Shown: positions 11,516 through 43,375 of the stretch, piece by piece
Layout: the number at the start of each line of letters is the position of its first letter
Position numbering within the stretch: position 1 is the first letter of the stretch
From: Archivesica marissinica
Taxonomy: Eukaryota > Mollusca > Bivalvia > Venerida > Vesicomyidae
Direction: 5' to 3'
DNA length: 64,000 bases
Assembly (NCBI GenBank): GCA_014843695.1
Contig: CM026403.1
Location: 41,816,572 to 41,880,571 of the forward strand
The notes under the pieces: generated by a model
The model's input: the letters and a program-made list of their open reading frames with translations, nothing else
What the model was told of the DNA's origin: nothing
Databases searched by the model: none
Translations under genes and position numbers: made by a program

Positions 11516-11806
11516 TGTACTACATACTGACTGGTAGATAATATACTATATACTGACTGGTAGATAATGTACTACATACTGACTGGTAGATAATGTACTA
11601 TACACCGACTGGTAGATAATGTACTACATACTGACTGGTAGATAATGTACTACATACCGACTGGTAGATAATGTACTACATACCGACTGGTAGATAATGT
11701 ACTATATACCGACTGGTAGATAATGTACTATATACCGACTGGTAGATAATGTACCACATACTGACTGGTAGATAATGTACTACATACTGACTGGTAGATA
11801 ATGTAC
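11508..11806 (+). repeat. Minisatellite, 26 bp unit, about 11 copies
   Basis: Units of GACTGGTAGATAATGTACTA with small variants. The array ends directly against the terminal repeat of the hAT copy at 11807. Confidence 0.9.
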
Positions 11807-13413
11807 CAGTGTGCGACATTAACATTTTGAACATCATAGCCAATGGGGCTATGAAGTTTGGACTTTTCATAGCCCTAGCCAATGTTTCATAGCCCCACAA
11901 AATTTATGAAATTTGTTTATAAATTGGTCTAACAATAAACAGATATCGTATTTATTTGATATGTATTTTTAATTTCAGTTTGAATATTGTATGATTTTGA
12001 GGCAGTTTGATGAGTAGGCTTCATCAGAATCATAATCTGATTCCTGTTCAGTCAGACTCGTAACCGTCTTCTTCCTGTGAGGTTTCTTGTATTGCTGGAG
12101 ATTTTCTTGAATCAGGTAGAGCCCGAGGCCTGCTAAAATCTGGCCGCCTTGGACGTGTACTGGATGCCTACAATATATAGATATAAGATACGATATAAAA
12201 CAATGAAACTAAATAAACTGTGTTTATTATGACGCAGGCTACAAACTCCTCAGTGGTCGTATAGTATGGCCAATGAGTGGCATTCTGTTCTGGCTAGTTG
12301 GACGTTTTGTGAATATTGCAATACAATGATTATGTGATTATGTAATATATTATGACTGTAACATACCTTAAAATTTTAGTAGGGAAATACATTATTGGGA
12401 TCATTCCAATGAAATGAATTTATGACAGGTGACAGATATGACATCATATGTTGTTTCCTATCTTCAGATACAAAACATAATTTACATTATAGGACTACGG
12501 TAAACAGAGTTTCATCAATAAGAAATGGTAACGCTCAATTCAGGACATTATTATTAAAAGTAGAAGTACTTACAGACCAAAGATCAATGGCGGGCAAAGG
12601 GTCAAATTCACTCACATCCGGCGTCTCTAATTTCACAACCATTAGTTCTGTCATTGTTGTGCTCTTCAAACGGCACCGTCGGTCTTAAAAATAAAAATTA
12701 TATTAAAAGCCAATACTAGTTAGTAGTATATTAATATTATTACATAACTTCTAAGAACAGAGTAATTGTATAATAGGTAAAATTAAAAAATAATAATGAG
12801 CATACATGTAGGTTTCACAATAGTGAGTAAACAATGTAGTTACCAGTTTTCATTAATTTCATGTGTGAAAATGACCTCTCATTGAATACAGATGTTGGTG
12901 GTAAACTTAAAATCAAGTCTACCATATCCAGGCCAGTGTCAACACAATGTCCACATAAAGCCCTAGCCACCTCAGGCCACTTCAATGTTTGCAGTTCACT
13001 GCCATATCTGCAATAATAAGCAAAATACATAAGTCAAGTGTTGGACAACATGATAGAGGTTAAATACAAATGCCAAACACGTTGATTAAATTATAGATAT
13101 GATAAAATGCTCAATATACCTTTTGTATATGATGTTTTTCATCAATGACCATTCAGTCTTCAACTGATCTATGTCTAGTTTTGACGGGAACATCTCTGAC
13201 AAGGTGTATATGTAGTCTTCACCAAATTCTGAAAATATTATATATAACGACTATGTTTATTATTAGAATACATGTTATAAATTATGTCAAAGAAATAAAT
13301 GGTGTATGTTTAAACTAAGTTATGTACGGTACATTAACCTATAGTTCATCTACAAATATTATTTTATATTATATCATAAGAATTAAAGATTAGTAACAAT
13401 TGTTAATGCATAT
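11807..13413 (-). mobile_element. hAT element copy 1 (ZNF862-like), 3' part
   Basis: It starts with the terminal repeat CAGTGTGCGACATTAAC, which also forms both ends of the element at 30199-34106. The first 1.0 kb is nearly identical to 30199-31170. The far end is not visible: the element runs into a 34-bp array and then the assembly gap. It holds the last four coding exons of a transposase on the minus strand. Confidence 0.85.
12048..13228 (-). pseudogene. C-terminal exons of a ZNF862-like hAT transposase
   Basis: Four exons join in consistent phase on the minus strand: 13228-13120, 13007-12844, 12683-12574 and 12167-12048 (stop). They encode FGEDYIYTLSEMFPSKLD, then a hAT dimerisation-like segment (LKWPEVARALCGHC, LSLPPTSVFNERSFSHMKLM), then KSTTMTELMVVKLETPDVSE and a DGYESD end. 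hAT transposases dimerise through this C-terminal region. The four exons contain no stop codon, but the catalytic part is not present; arrays and a gap replace it. A nearly identical pair of the last two exons lies at 30.4-31.05 kb. The transposase is broken in this copy, although the surviving exons could be newer than the break. Confidence 0.75.
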
Positions 13414-13983
13414 TATTATTTTCGGTATATGGGGTCCAGCATTAGTTTATTATGTTCGGTATATGGGGTCCAGCATTAGTTTATTATGTTCGGTATATGG
13501 GGCCCAGCATTAGTTTATTATGTTCGGTATATGGGGTCCAGCATTAGTGTTATTATGTCCGGTATATGGGGTCCAGCATTAGTGTTATTATGTTCGGTAT
13601 ATGGGGCCCAGCATTAGTGTTATTATGTCCGGTATATGGGGTCCAGCATTAGTGTTATTATGTTCGGTATATGGGGTCCAGCATTAGTTTATTATGTTCG
13701 GTATATGGGGTCCAGCATTAGTTTATTATGTTCGGTATATGGGGTCCAGCATTAGTGTTATTATGTTCGGTATATGGGGTCCAGCATTAGTTTATTATGT
13801 TCGGTATATGGGGTCCAGCATTAGTTTATTATGTTCGGTATATGGGGTCCAGCATTAGTTTATTATGTTTGGTATATGGGGTCCAGCATTAGTTTATTAT
13901 GTTCGGTATATGGGGTCCAGCATTAGTGTTATTATGTTCGGTATATGGGGTCCAGCATTAGTTTATTATGTTCGGTATATGGG
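13414..13983 (+). repeat. Minisatellite, 34 bp unit, about 17 copies, ends at gap
   Basis: Units contain TTCGGTATATGGGGTCCAGC with ATTAGTTTATTATG or ATTAGTGTTATTATG. The array stops at the N run. Confidence 0.9.
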
Positions 13984-14983
13984 NNNNNNNNNNNNNNNNN
14001 NNNNNNNNNNNNNNNNNNNNNNNNNNNNNNNNNNNNNNNNNNNNNNNNNNNNNNNNNNNNNNNNNNNNNNNNNNNNNNNNNNNNNNNNNNNNNNNNNNNN
14101 NNNNNNNNNNNNNNNNNNNNNNNNNNNNNNNNNNNNNNNNNNNNNNNNNNNNNNNNNNNNNNNNNNNNNNNNNNNNNNNNNNNNNNNNNNNNNNNNNNNN
14201 NNNNNNNNNNNNNNNNNNNNNNNNNNNNNNNNNNNNNNNNNNNNNNNNNNNNNNNNNNNNNNNNNNNNNNNNNNNNNNNNNNNNNNNNNNNNNNNNNNNN
14301 NNNNNNNNNNNNNNNNNNNNNNNNNNNNNNNNNNNNNNNNNNNNNNNNNNNNNNNNNNNNNNNNNNNNNNNNNNNNNNNNNNNNNNNNNNNNNNNNNNNN
14401 NNNNNNNNNNNNNNNNNNNNNNNNNNNNNNNNNNNNNNNNNNNNNNNNNNNNNNNNNNNNNNNNNNNNNNNNNNNNNNNNNNNNNNNNNNNNNNNNNNNN
14501 NNNNNNNNNNNNNNNNNNNNNNNNNNNNNNNNNNNNNNNNNNNNNNNNNNNNNNNNNNNNNNNNNNNNNNNNNNNNNNNNNNNNNNNNNNNNNNNNNNNN
14601 NNNNNNNNNNNNNNNNNNNNNNNNNNNNNNNNNNNNNNNNNNNNNNNNNNNNNNNNNNNNNNNNNNNNNNNNNNNNNNNNNNNNNNNNNNNNNNNNNNNN
14701 NNNNNNNNNNNNNNNNNNNNNNNNNNNNNNNNNNNNNNNNNNNNNNNNNNNNNNNNNNNNNNNNNNNNNNNNNNNNNNNNNNNNNNNNNNNNNNNNNNNN
14801 NNNNNNNNNNNNNNNNNNNNNNNNNNNNNNNNNNNNNNNNNNNNNNNNNNNNNNNNNNNNNNNNNNNNNNNNNNNNNNNNNNNNNNNNNNNNNNNNNNNN
14901 NNNNNNNNNNNNNNNNNNNNNNNNNNNNNNNNNNNNNNNNNNNNNNNNNNNNNNNNNNNNNNNNNNNNNNNNNNNNNNNNNNN
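13984..14983. other. Assembly gap (1000 N)
   Basis: Exactly 1000 N, so a placeholder of unknown true size. Different repeat units lie on its two sides. Confidence 0.99.
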
Positions 14984-17455
14984 TAAATACAGCAAATGTA
15001 TCGGTGATTGCCACATGATGTTTGGGTCTTAGTACAGCAAATGTATCAGTGATTGCCACATGATGTTTGGGTCTCTATACAGCAAATATATATCGGTGAA
15101 TGCAACATGTTTGGGTCTCTATACAGCAAATGTATCGGTGATTGCAACATGATGTGTTTGGGTCTTAGTACAGCAAATGTATCGGTGATTGCAACATGAT
15201 GTTTGGGTCTTATACAGCAAATGTATCGGTGATTGCAACATGATGTTTGGGTCTATATACAGCAAATGTATCGGTGTTGCAAAAAACATGTTTTGTTATT
15301 GATTGGGATGTTTGGGTCGTATACAGCAAATGTATCGGGTGATTGCAACATGAGGTTTGGGTCTCTATACAGCAAATGTATCGGTGATTGCAAATGATGT
15401 TTGGGTCTCATACACAAATGTATCGTGATTGCAACATGATGTTGGGTCTTAGTACAGCAAAGTATCGGTGATTGCAACATGATGTTTGGGTCTCTATACA
15501 GCAAATGTATCTGTGATTGCAACATTGATGTTTGGGTATTAGTACAGCAAATGTATCGGTGATTGCAACATGATGTTTGGTTCTTATACGCAAATGTATC
15601 GGTGATTGCAACATGATGTTTGGGTCTTATACAGCAAATGTATCGGTGATTGCAACATGATGTTTGGGTCTCTATACAGCAAATGTATCGGTGATTGCAA
15701 CATGATGTTTGGGTCTTAGTACAGCAAATGTATCGGTGATTGCCACATGATGTGTTTGGGTCTTAGTACAGCAAATGTATCGGTGATTGCAACATGATGT
15801 TTGGGTCTCTATACAGCAAATGTATCTGTGATTGCAACATGATGTTTGGGTCTTAGTACAGCAAATGTATCGGTGATTGTAACATGTTTCGGTCTTAGTA
15901 CAGCAAATGTATCGGTGATTGCCACATGATGTTTGGGTCTAAATACAGCAAATGTATCGGTGATTGCCACATGATGTTTGGGTCTTAGTACAGCAAATGT
16001 ATCAGTGATTGCCACATGATGTTTGGGTCTCTATACAGCAAATATATATCGGTGAATGCAACATGATGTTTGGGTCTCTATACAGCAAATGTATCGGTGA
16101 TTGCCACATGATGTTTGGGTCTTAGTACAGCAAATGTATCGGTGATTGCCACATGATGTTTGGGTCTAAATACAGCAAATGTATCGGTGATTGCCACATG
16201 ATGTTTGGGTCTAAATACAGCAAATGTATCGGTGATGCAACATGATGTGTTTGGTCTTAGTACAGCAAATGTATCGGTGATTGCAACAGATTGTTTGGGT
16301 CTTTATACAGCAAATGTATGGTGATTGCAACATGATGTTTGGGTCTCTATACAGCAAATGTATCGGTGATTGCAACATGATGTTTGGGTCTCTATACAGC
16401 AAATGTATCGGTGATTGCAACATGATGTTTGGGTCTCTATACAGCAAATGTATCTGTGATTGCAACATGATGTTTGGGTCTTAGTACAGCAAATGTATCG
16501 GTGATTGCAACATGATGTTTGGGTCTCTATACAGCAAATGTATCGGTGATTGCAACATGATGTTTGGGTCTCTATACAGCAAATGTATCTGTGATTGCAA
16601 CATGATGTTTGGGTCTTAGTACAGCAAATGTATCGGTGATTGTAACATGTTTCGGTCTTAGTACAGCAAATGTATCGGTGATTGCCACATGATGTTTGGG
16701 TCTAAATACAGCAAATGTATCGGTGATTGCCACATGATGTTTGGGTCTTAGTACAGCAAATGTATCAGTGATTGCCACATGATGTTTGGGTCTCTATACA
16801 GCAAATATATATCGGTGAATGCAACATGTTTGGGTCTCTATACAGCAAATGTATCGGTGATTGCAGCATGATGTTTGGGTCTTAGTACAGCAAATGTATC
16901 GGTGATTGCAACATGATGTTTGGGTCTCTATACAGCAAATGTATCGGTGATTGCAACATGATGTTTGGGTCTCTATACAGCAAATGTATCGGTGATTGCA
17001 ACATGATGTTTGGGTCTCTATACAGCAAATGTATCGGTGATTGCAACATGTGTTTGGGTCTCTATACAGCAAATGTATCGGTGATTGCAACATGATGTTT
17101 GGGTCTCTATACAGCAAATGTATCGGTGATTGCAACATGATGTTTGGGTCTTAGTACAGCAAATGTATCGGTGATTGCAACATGATGTTTGGGTCTCTAT
17201 ACAGCAAATGTATCTGTGATTGCAACATGATGTTTGGGTCTTAGTACAGCAAATGTATCGGTGATTGCAACATGATGTTTGGGTCTCTATACAGCAAATG
17301 TATCGGTGATTGCAACATGATGTTTGGGTCTCTATACAGCAAATGTATCGGTGATTGCAACATGATGTTTGGGTCTCTATACAGCAAATGTATCGGTGAT
17401 TGCAACATGATGTTTGGGTCTTAGTACAGCAAATGTATCGGTGATTGCAACATGT
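14984..17455 (+). repeat. Minisatellite, about 45 bp unit, over 50 copies
   Basis: Units combine ACAGCAAATGTATCGGTGAT with TGCAACATGATGTTTGGG and either TCTCTATAC or TCTTAGTAC. Variant markers repeat at a 763-base spacing: TGTAACATGTTTCGGTC occurs near 15879 and 16642, and AATATATATCGGTGAATG at 16041 and 16804. Between about 15250 and 15620 many units have single-base losses, probably consensus errors next to the gap. Confidence 0.9.
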
Positions 17456-17475
17456 TTGTCACCCACAGTATTAGC

Positions 17476-17548
17476 AGACAATTCTTTTTATCGATGAATC
17501 AAAGTTTGTGTTAGATCCAAGTGATGATGGTAATACAAACCCAGGAAT
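17476..17548 (+). pseudogene. Tc1/mariner transposase scrap
   Basis: The frame reads ILFIDESKFVLDPSDDG, which matches the second catalytic-Asp block (F-x-DES-x-F) of Tc1-type DDE transposases. Flanking sequence is not recognisably transposase, so only about 25 codons remain. Confidence 0.5.
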
Positions 17549-17581
17549 GAATTACGGCGACTGTTGCGTGCTGATCGTTTT

Positions 17582-17640
17582 GTATGTTCCATTAATGTCA
17601 CACCCCTTGAGGGGACGTAGACGTTTTGTGTGGTATTGCT
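17582..17640 (-). mobile_element. SINE A tail fragment
   Basis: The sequence from TGTTCCATTAATGTCACACC to GGGGACGTAGACG matches the 3' tail of the SINE copies at 33148 and 60002 (minus orientation). The tRNA-like head is missing. Confidence 0.6.
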
Positions 17641-18105
17641 TATGGGCAACTCGCCCACTAGTTGGTATAAAGGGAAATTTGAATGCCCGTATGTTTAGGG
17701 AAACCGAGCTCTCTGCTTCAAACCATCTCGGTGGGAACACTTCTGCCACAGTATTTCAGAATCCATTCATCCACGACTACTTATAGAGCATTTGACCTCT
17801 AACAAGATGCCAGACCCACGTCGATAATTCACCCGGATTTCAATTCCATAGAACAGCTTGACACGACGTCCAACATAAATGAACCGCAAATCAGCACTAC
17901 CATAATACCCCAGTACTACAAACAAGCGTGTGCTCAATATGTGGCAGGAATCGAACTAAAAGGTCTAATATACATTTCTGTATAAATCTGCCAAGGGAGG
18001 TAATAGAAAAACCAGTAATTTCCGCATTTTAAGATGGAATCCAATGAACTATTTTGTGGACAGAGAATGTGTTCCAGCACAGAAATGGACATTGAAATAA
18101 AGACA
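17641..18105. other. Sequence downstream of RPS23
   Basis: It contains a short repeat ending AAGGGAGGTAATAG (about 17957-18005) that recurs near 46165-46245 and 58625-58715. No gene was seen. Confidence 0.4.
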
Positions 18106-18126
18106 AGTTTTCTTTGTACACAGGTG

Positions 18127-18132
18127 TTTATT
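18127..18132 (-). terminator. RPS23 polyadenylation signal
   Basis: AATAAA on the minus strand (TTTATT on plus) begins 16 bases after the stop codon. This gives a very short 3' UTR, typical of ribosomal protein mRNAs. Confidence 0.75.
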
Positions 18133-18148
18133 CAGTAATGTATACAGC

Positions 18149-37841
<19,693 letters not shown>

Positions 37842-37845
37842 GTTG

Positions 37846-37920
37846 GTAAAAATCTGAAAGACCGAAAAGGCCGAGATTTTGCGAGAATTAATTTTAATTA
37901 AACGCAAGAATTTTAAATAC
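37846..37920 (-). promoter_or_regulatory. RPS23 leader with TOP-like start and promoter
   Basis: The minus strand reads CTCGGCCTTTTCGGTCTTTC and then 11 bases up to ATG. A C followed by pyrimidines at about 37870 resembles the 5' terminal oligopyrimidine start of ribosomal protein mRNAs, which places them under mTOR-linked translational control. TATTTAAA lies 42-49 bases further upstream. Confidence 0.6.
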
Positions 37921-38011
37921 CAACATTATTCGACACTACAGACTCGTCTCACATGATGAGTGTCCAACGTAGTATTGCTATACATGCAAGTTCAAATTTG
38001 AAAATAAAACT

Positions 38012-38205
38012 GCATTATGTGAGACATTTACCAACATGTATGTGAGACATTTACCAAAATGTATGTGAGACATTTACCAAAATGTATGTGAGACATTTAC
38101 CAAAATGTATGTGAGATATTTACCAAAATGTATGTGAGATATTTACAAAAATGTATGTGAGATATTTACCAAAATGTATGTGAGACATTTACCAAAATGA
38201 CCAGA
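38012..38205 (+). repeat. Minisatellite, about 23 bp unit, 7-8 copies
   Basis: Units of ATGTATGTGAGACATTTACC plus AAA. It lies about 140-335 bases upstream of the proposed RPS23 transcription start. Confidence 0.9.
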
Positions 38206-38793
38206 CGGTCAGAGGCTTTGTGATAAAACAGTTCAAATCCGAGCAATTAAGAAACTCATTCTTTGTGAAAAAATGTTCGTGGGTGGAACCATCTGGACGA
38301 TAGGGTGGTCAATACAAGGTTCAAGTCTGCCCTACATAGTGACTAAGCGCCTCTCTCCAGTGTGTGAAGCTGTAACAGGCCCATACACTGTAACATATAC
38401 AGATACAGGCGGTAATATGTTTACGTTGATCTACATCGTACTCCGTCAATAATAAGGAAAAGGTGAGAGGGACAGGTTGGAAAGTATCGGATAGTTCACA
38501 TGAAAACTATTATTCTCCAAAGAGACTAAGGGATACGAGTCATTCTCCGAAGTTACAATGCTGGAGCATGACAGCACATTCAAGGGACCCAGCCCCCATC
38601 AACCGATGCGTTGTTATTGTTTGAAAAAGAATGCACATACGCTAGACGGGAATGAAAAACAATAGCCTACATCCGCTGGACAAGAAGGCACTCCAGCATT
38701 CAAGACTGGAGCAGATGATATTACACTAAGTTAGACTGCGAATCCAAGTACCACAGGTTCGATTCACAGTCTGACTCTAATATTATTAACAGT
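38206..38793. other. Sequence upstream of RPS23, no gene seen
   Basis: No conserved coding sequence. A GGTTCGATTCACAG B-box-like sequence near 38757 suggests a decayed tRNA-derived SINE. Confidence 0.4.
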
Positions 38794-38801
38794 CTTTCAG
38801 A

Positions 38802-40045
38802 CAGGGCTGGGGTATTCGTATTCAGTATTCGTATTCATCTGTATTCGAATACTGATTCCTCAGTATTCGTAAGTATTCAGTATTCATGACTTTTTTTAAT
38901 ACAAGTATTCGTATTGTATTCGAATACATTTGAAATATCACTGTATTCATGAATACTTTTTTAATACTATTTGAATACTTTTTGAATACTTTTGCATGTT
39001 ACTTTTTAAACATCACAATTAAGTCATCTATGCAATAAAAATTGACAATTAACAAAGTCTAATTTTAAAAGTATATATCACTAGAAAATTACAATTTTGT
39101 TATTGTAGATTAGCAGACACTATAAATTAATCTATAATTTCTAAATATTTTTATTAGTACTATAAATAAATTGTTTAATTAATTGTCCTTGATAATTATT
39201 CTGTTAATATTTTAAAAGCAGGTGAGAAAATTGTGAAATTAGCTCCATAACATTTTAATTACAGAATCAGTGATTTTAAACTTTGATGAGGAAATCTTAT
39301 GATTATCTCCATTGAATTATTATATTATAGGAGTTAATCTTAAATGTCAAACAGCTAATATTCCTAAAAGGTATTAAAACATGAGTTCATCATAGGTGAC
39401 CCTGGTCAATAGGTGAGCAGGTTTATGATAACACCTTCAATAATTCTATAGCATAATTACCAAAGATCAGAGCAATATCCTTAATTAAGAAAATAATTAC
39501 TGCTGTTGTTAGCTTTTACAGGTGTAATTTATGGATATGCTCAAAGATCACAGGTGTGTGGCTTGACTTTTATTATGTGCTTGCTATATTATTATGTGCT
39601 GAATTAGTTGTACTATGCTGTCTCTCACAATTAAACTTCTCTAATAATTGTGCTATAAATGTTTTAAACTATTAAAACATGTTGAATAAATAATACACCA
39701 ATATTTTAAAACACTGATATATGTAAATGGTATAGGTTGGTTGTGAAGTAGTTTGAATCTTGCCCATATCTGATTTCATGTACAGAAGATTATAAACTAA
39801 AATAAACATTGTATATATATATATATGAGATGTTGTTGTTTTAGTTTTTTTCTTGTTTAGTCATACATATATAATATTCAAAGAGAATGTATTCAAAAGT
39901 ATTCAAAAAAGTATTCGAATACATTACTAAAGTATTCGTATTCAAATACATTTATAAAACAGAGTATTTGTATACATATTCATGCATTTCCAGAGTATTC
40001 GTATTCGTATTCAAATACTTTCCTAATGTATTCACCCCAGCCCTG
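38802..40045. mobile_element. Non-coding hAT element (GTATTC-rich ends)
   Basis: 1244 bp with inverted ends CAGGGCTGGGGT and the perfect 8-bp duplication CTTTCAGA (38794-38801, 40046-40053). Within about 200 bases of each end, GTATTCG/GAATAC motifs are repeated many times, as expected for hAT subterminal transposase sites. The interior is AT-rich with no coding capacity. Confidence 0.93.
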
Positions 40046-40053
40046 CTTTCAGA

Positions 40054-40840
40054 TGGGACTATAAACAGAGTATCATGTATTGTTGCTATTCACCGGGCTG
40101 TTTATGGATTTGGAGAGTCTTCGGTATCTTACAATATCCTCCAAAACAATAAAATTACCAGTATAGTGTTGAGGTGTTGGTCGGATTAACCAGGGGCGAC
40201 GATAAAATAGACATATTAAAATAACTGCACCAGTTGTGACTGAGTACATAATTATTTTCTGTTTTCACTATGCTTAGCAGATGCTACACATGACCAGTGG
40301 AACACGGATGCAAACATAGTACCACCATGATACGAATAATATTATCTGCGACAGTTAACATGTTTTTCGGAAATATCGCTCTAGTAAGTTTCAGATTTAC
40401 GACTACAACGATGTTGGCCAGCAGCTTACACACAGTCAACAGGTGTAGGTCCCTATACTTAGCCTTGGGAAAGCTTTCCATAAGCCTTCACACTGCATGT
40501 TCTACAAATAGCAATACTATGGAATGAGTAATGCAATGACTGACGTAGTGTGTGTATGCATTGTTATGCCCAGACCAATACTCTTAACATGATTAAAGTA
40601 CATACCCATGGAAAAAATAAATCACGCCAGAAATGTTCTACCCCCGGCAATAGGGTACAAGGTGGCGCTTTTCAGAATGGCCACCGTCGCACTTTAAATT
40701 ATAATATATTGGCCCATAGATGTGATAGAAATGCAATCCCAGTATCTAGATTGGACTTCCAGGATCTTGGAATTCAATTGTGGCAATGGGAAATGCTTTT
40801 GAGTAAATACATAATGTAGAGTTATGGGTCACTTTTATGT
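40054..40840. other. Intergenic, nothing recognised
   Basis: Short open frames at 40054-40189 and 40297-40527 show no recognisable family. Confidence 0.4.
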
Positions 40841-40849
40841 AGATTTATT

Positions 40850-42560
40850 CTTTATTTCAGTCTCATCGTTGTACAATACATAAAATATACACAACAAATT
40901 ATCGTGGCATAGTACAACACCATTCATTATAAAAGAATTATAAGAGACTAATGTAATCACAGATAATCAAACTATCACAGTCTAAGGACATATTATTATA
41001 TTTACATATTAAAACCGGGGAACAGTCGCTAATTGAAAATTAAATACTTACTAAAACCGGAAATTTTGAAATACTGAAATGGAAAAAAAGCACTAATGCG
41101 CAATTAAGAAATGTTTTAAAATATCAGTTATCAACCTCGATCAGATCGCGGTTGAACTAATTAGCAGCTGTTTCTCGGAATGGATAAGAGACACACAATC
41201 AATAAATCAAATGGATACATTATTTACATAAATAAAAGGATCGTCTTTGAAGAATATAAAAACAGGTTTTGGCAACAATTCTAATCAGAGGTATAGTAGT
41301 AAAAATAATTCTAAGCTGGTCGGATACAGGTTTGTTCCGAAAGTCATTTTCATATAATGAGGCTTTCTCTAAGAGAACAGCTCTCAAATCATCATACAGT
41401 GAACATTCTAATAATACATGACTTTCGTCTTCTAATACATTACAGAAAGGGCACTTACGTTCATCAAGTGGTAAATTCTCATACCTTCCGGTTTCTATAC
41501 GTAATGGAGCAACTCCACATCTAAATTTACATAATGCTGATCTGTGACGTGTGGGTAAAATCATTTTACAATATACTTCTGTTTGAAATTTAATTTAAAT
41601 GTACAGTAGGTTCTAAGCTTATTGCAACCACGTCCAGAAACACCTATCACACTGTTAATAGAGGTGGACCAGTCAGTAACATATTTCTCCATTACCGCAT
41701 TTTCCACACTATCTACTAAATTGTGCTTATGTATAGGTATAGATAGGTTACAGTAATCCATCAAAGTAATGTCTGCAAACTGTCTCTTGACATAATAAAA
41801 CCAGTTTTTATAACTTGTAGATTTAGCATTCGCCCATAGTGCAACTCGCTTATTTAATCTGGAATTGTCGGTATTAGCTAAGCGTGCCCAAAACCCAGAT
41901 ATGTGCTTCCATTGTCGCACAACTGGCGGCTGCCAACCCATTTCCCCGGAGACAGCTGCATTGGGAGAATATTTCCCAATACCAAGAAAGAAACGCATGG
42001 CACGATTGTGGATTGCATTAATGCATGAAAACGCTTTATATCCCCAAACCGGGGCGCCATAAGCAATCACAGGCCAGACAACAGAGTCATACAATTTGGA
42101 GAAAACATTATATGGTACACCCCCAACTAACTTACATTTAGCAATGAGCAGTCCCAATGCACGACTTGCACTTTGAGCAACACATTTTGCAGTAACATTG
42201 AAGTCAAGGTATTCACTCAAAACAATTCCTAAATAAGTATATATACCTATAGTTTCCAGAACATTAACACCACATTTAAAAATAACATCAGATCTTGGCA
42301 TAGAAGCAGGACGAAAATGGACAACTCTACTTTTATCCCTGTTTATAAACATATCGTTTATATTGCACCAGTCATGTAAAGCATTCAATAATCTCTGCAA
42401 ATCAAGTTGGTTTTCTGCTAGTAGGACAATGTCATCCGCGTACAATAGAATACCTATACAGTCATTATCGACATTAACACCGATATTTAATGATTTCAAA
42501 AATATCGTTAAATCATTAATGTACAAATTAAATATGTATGATGTCATATGCCTCGCCTTT
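40850..42560 (-). mobile_element. Non-LTR retrotransposon, 5' truncated
   Basis: It holds the second half of a reverse transcriptase and a C-terminal zinc knuckle on the minus strand. An AT-rich 3' UTR of about 370 bases follows. The 5' end stops just before the YADD motif. Confidence 0.85.
41220..42547 (-). pseudogene. LINE reverse transcriptase, C-terminal part, frameshifted
   Basis: The first frame (42547-41561) reads YIFNLYINDL, then ILLYADDIVLLAENQ with the YADD catalytic Asp pair, the thumb region, VVWPVIAYGAPVWGYKA and AIHNRAMRFFLGIGK. A one-base shift at about 41563 (overlapping TGA and ATG) leads into 41564-41220 with RSALCKFRCGVAPLRIETGR and CPFC...ESHVLLEC, the C-x2-C-H-C zinc knuckle of LINE polyproteins. 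Palm motifs before YADD and the endonuclease are missing. This is a 5'-truncated jockey/CR1-type copy and is inactive. Confidence 0.87.
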
Positions 42561-43370
42561 TATTATACTGATTAAAGTCACAACTGTTTTTATTTAACAA
42601 ACCATATCTATATGCATACCAAAGGACCATCTTTGTGTATTTAATAAAGATAACCAAACTGATAATTGCATGCTTAACATTAATTTAATTGATGATTTAA
42701 TTATTTTACAGTTCTATTACATAATATATGGTCTTCTACCATTTTCCATGAATTTCTTATTTAATAATTTAAATCTGTATTCATATTGTTGAGATCAACA
42801 AATACATTAATTTTGTGTGTGAATGCATCTAAAGTATAGTGAAATAAGCATTATTCTACCCTGTAGACCTGTTAATTTCAAATGCTCTGTCAATATAAAT
42901 TGGGATTCATGAAGCAAATATGAAGCGTTTCTAGGAAAACGCCTGGTATTTATGATATCCCGCCATATATGTATACCATCCCCTCGCTAAGAGTCCAGAG
43001 AAATAAAATATCTGCTGGAAACTAGGGTGAGAAAACTGGATCTGGTTGTACAAAGCTTGACTACAATGGCTACCACGTTGGCACGTCAAACTGTGGGATT
43101 ATCACTTCGACATGGAGGGACATTTCAGAAATGTCCTATGCTTCTGCGAGAGATACATGTATCTTAAATTTAATAGAGTCATTATATGACTTCTCGTACG
43201 GCTAAGAGTCATACGCCCGAAGCAATGAGGATAATGAGTATGGTATCTTCCATTGATTGGAGGTCCATATGATTTGCGGATGAGGGATGAGGCTGGGACC
43301 CGACGTAAAGTCAAGTCTGATGTGTTTCTGGTTCCCCCGCCATGACATAGGACATAAACCTTAATAACAA
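42561..43370. other. Intergenic, possible 5' relic of the TatD-like pseudogene
   Basis: No clear gene. From about 43050 the plus strand has broken coding-like stretches such as WDYHFDMEGHF that may belong to the next feature. Confidence 0.35.
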
Positions 43371-43375
43371 ACACC

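Noticed and set aside
13865..15059. Long open frames across the N run
   Set aside because: They consist of untranslated N; not evidence of coding.
7091..17455. A new multi-gene system in the array-rich region
   Set aside because: No supported gene lies between the arrays other than transposase remnants.
41561..41564. Programmed frameshift or stop-restart in the LINE at 41.56 kb
   Set aside because: The overlapping TGA/ATG is suggestive, but the copy is 5' truncated, so simple decay is likelier.
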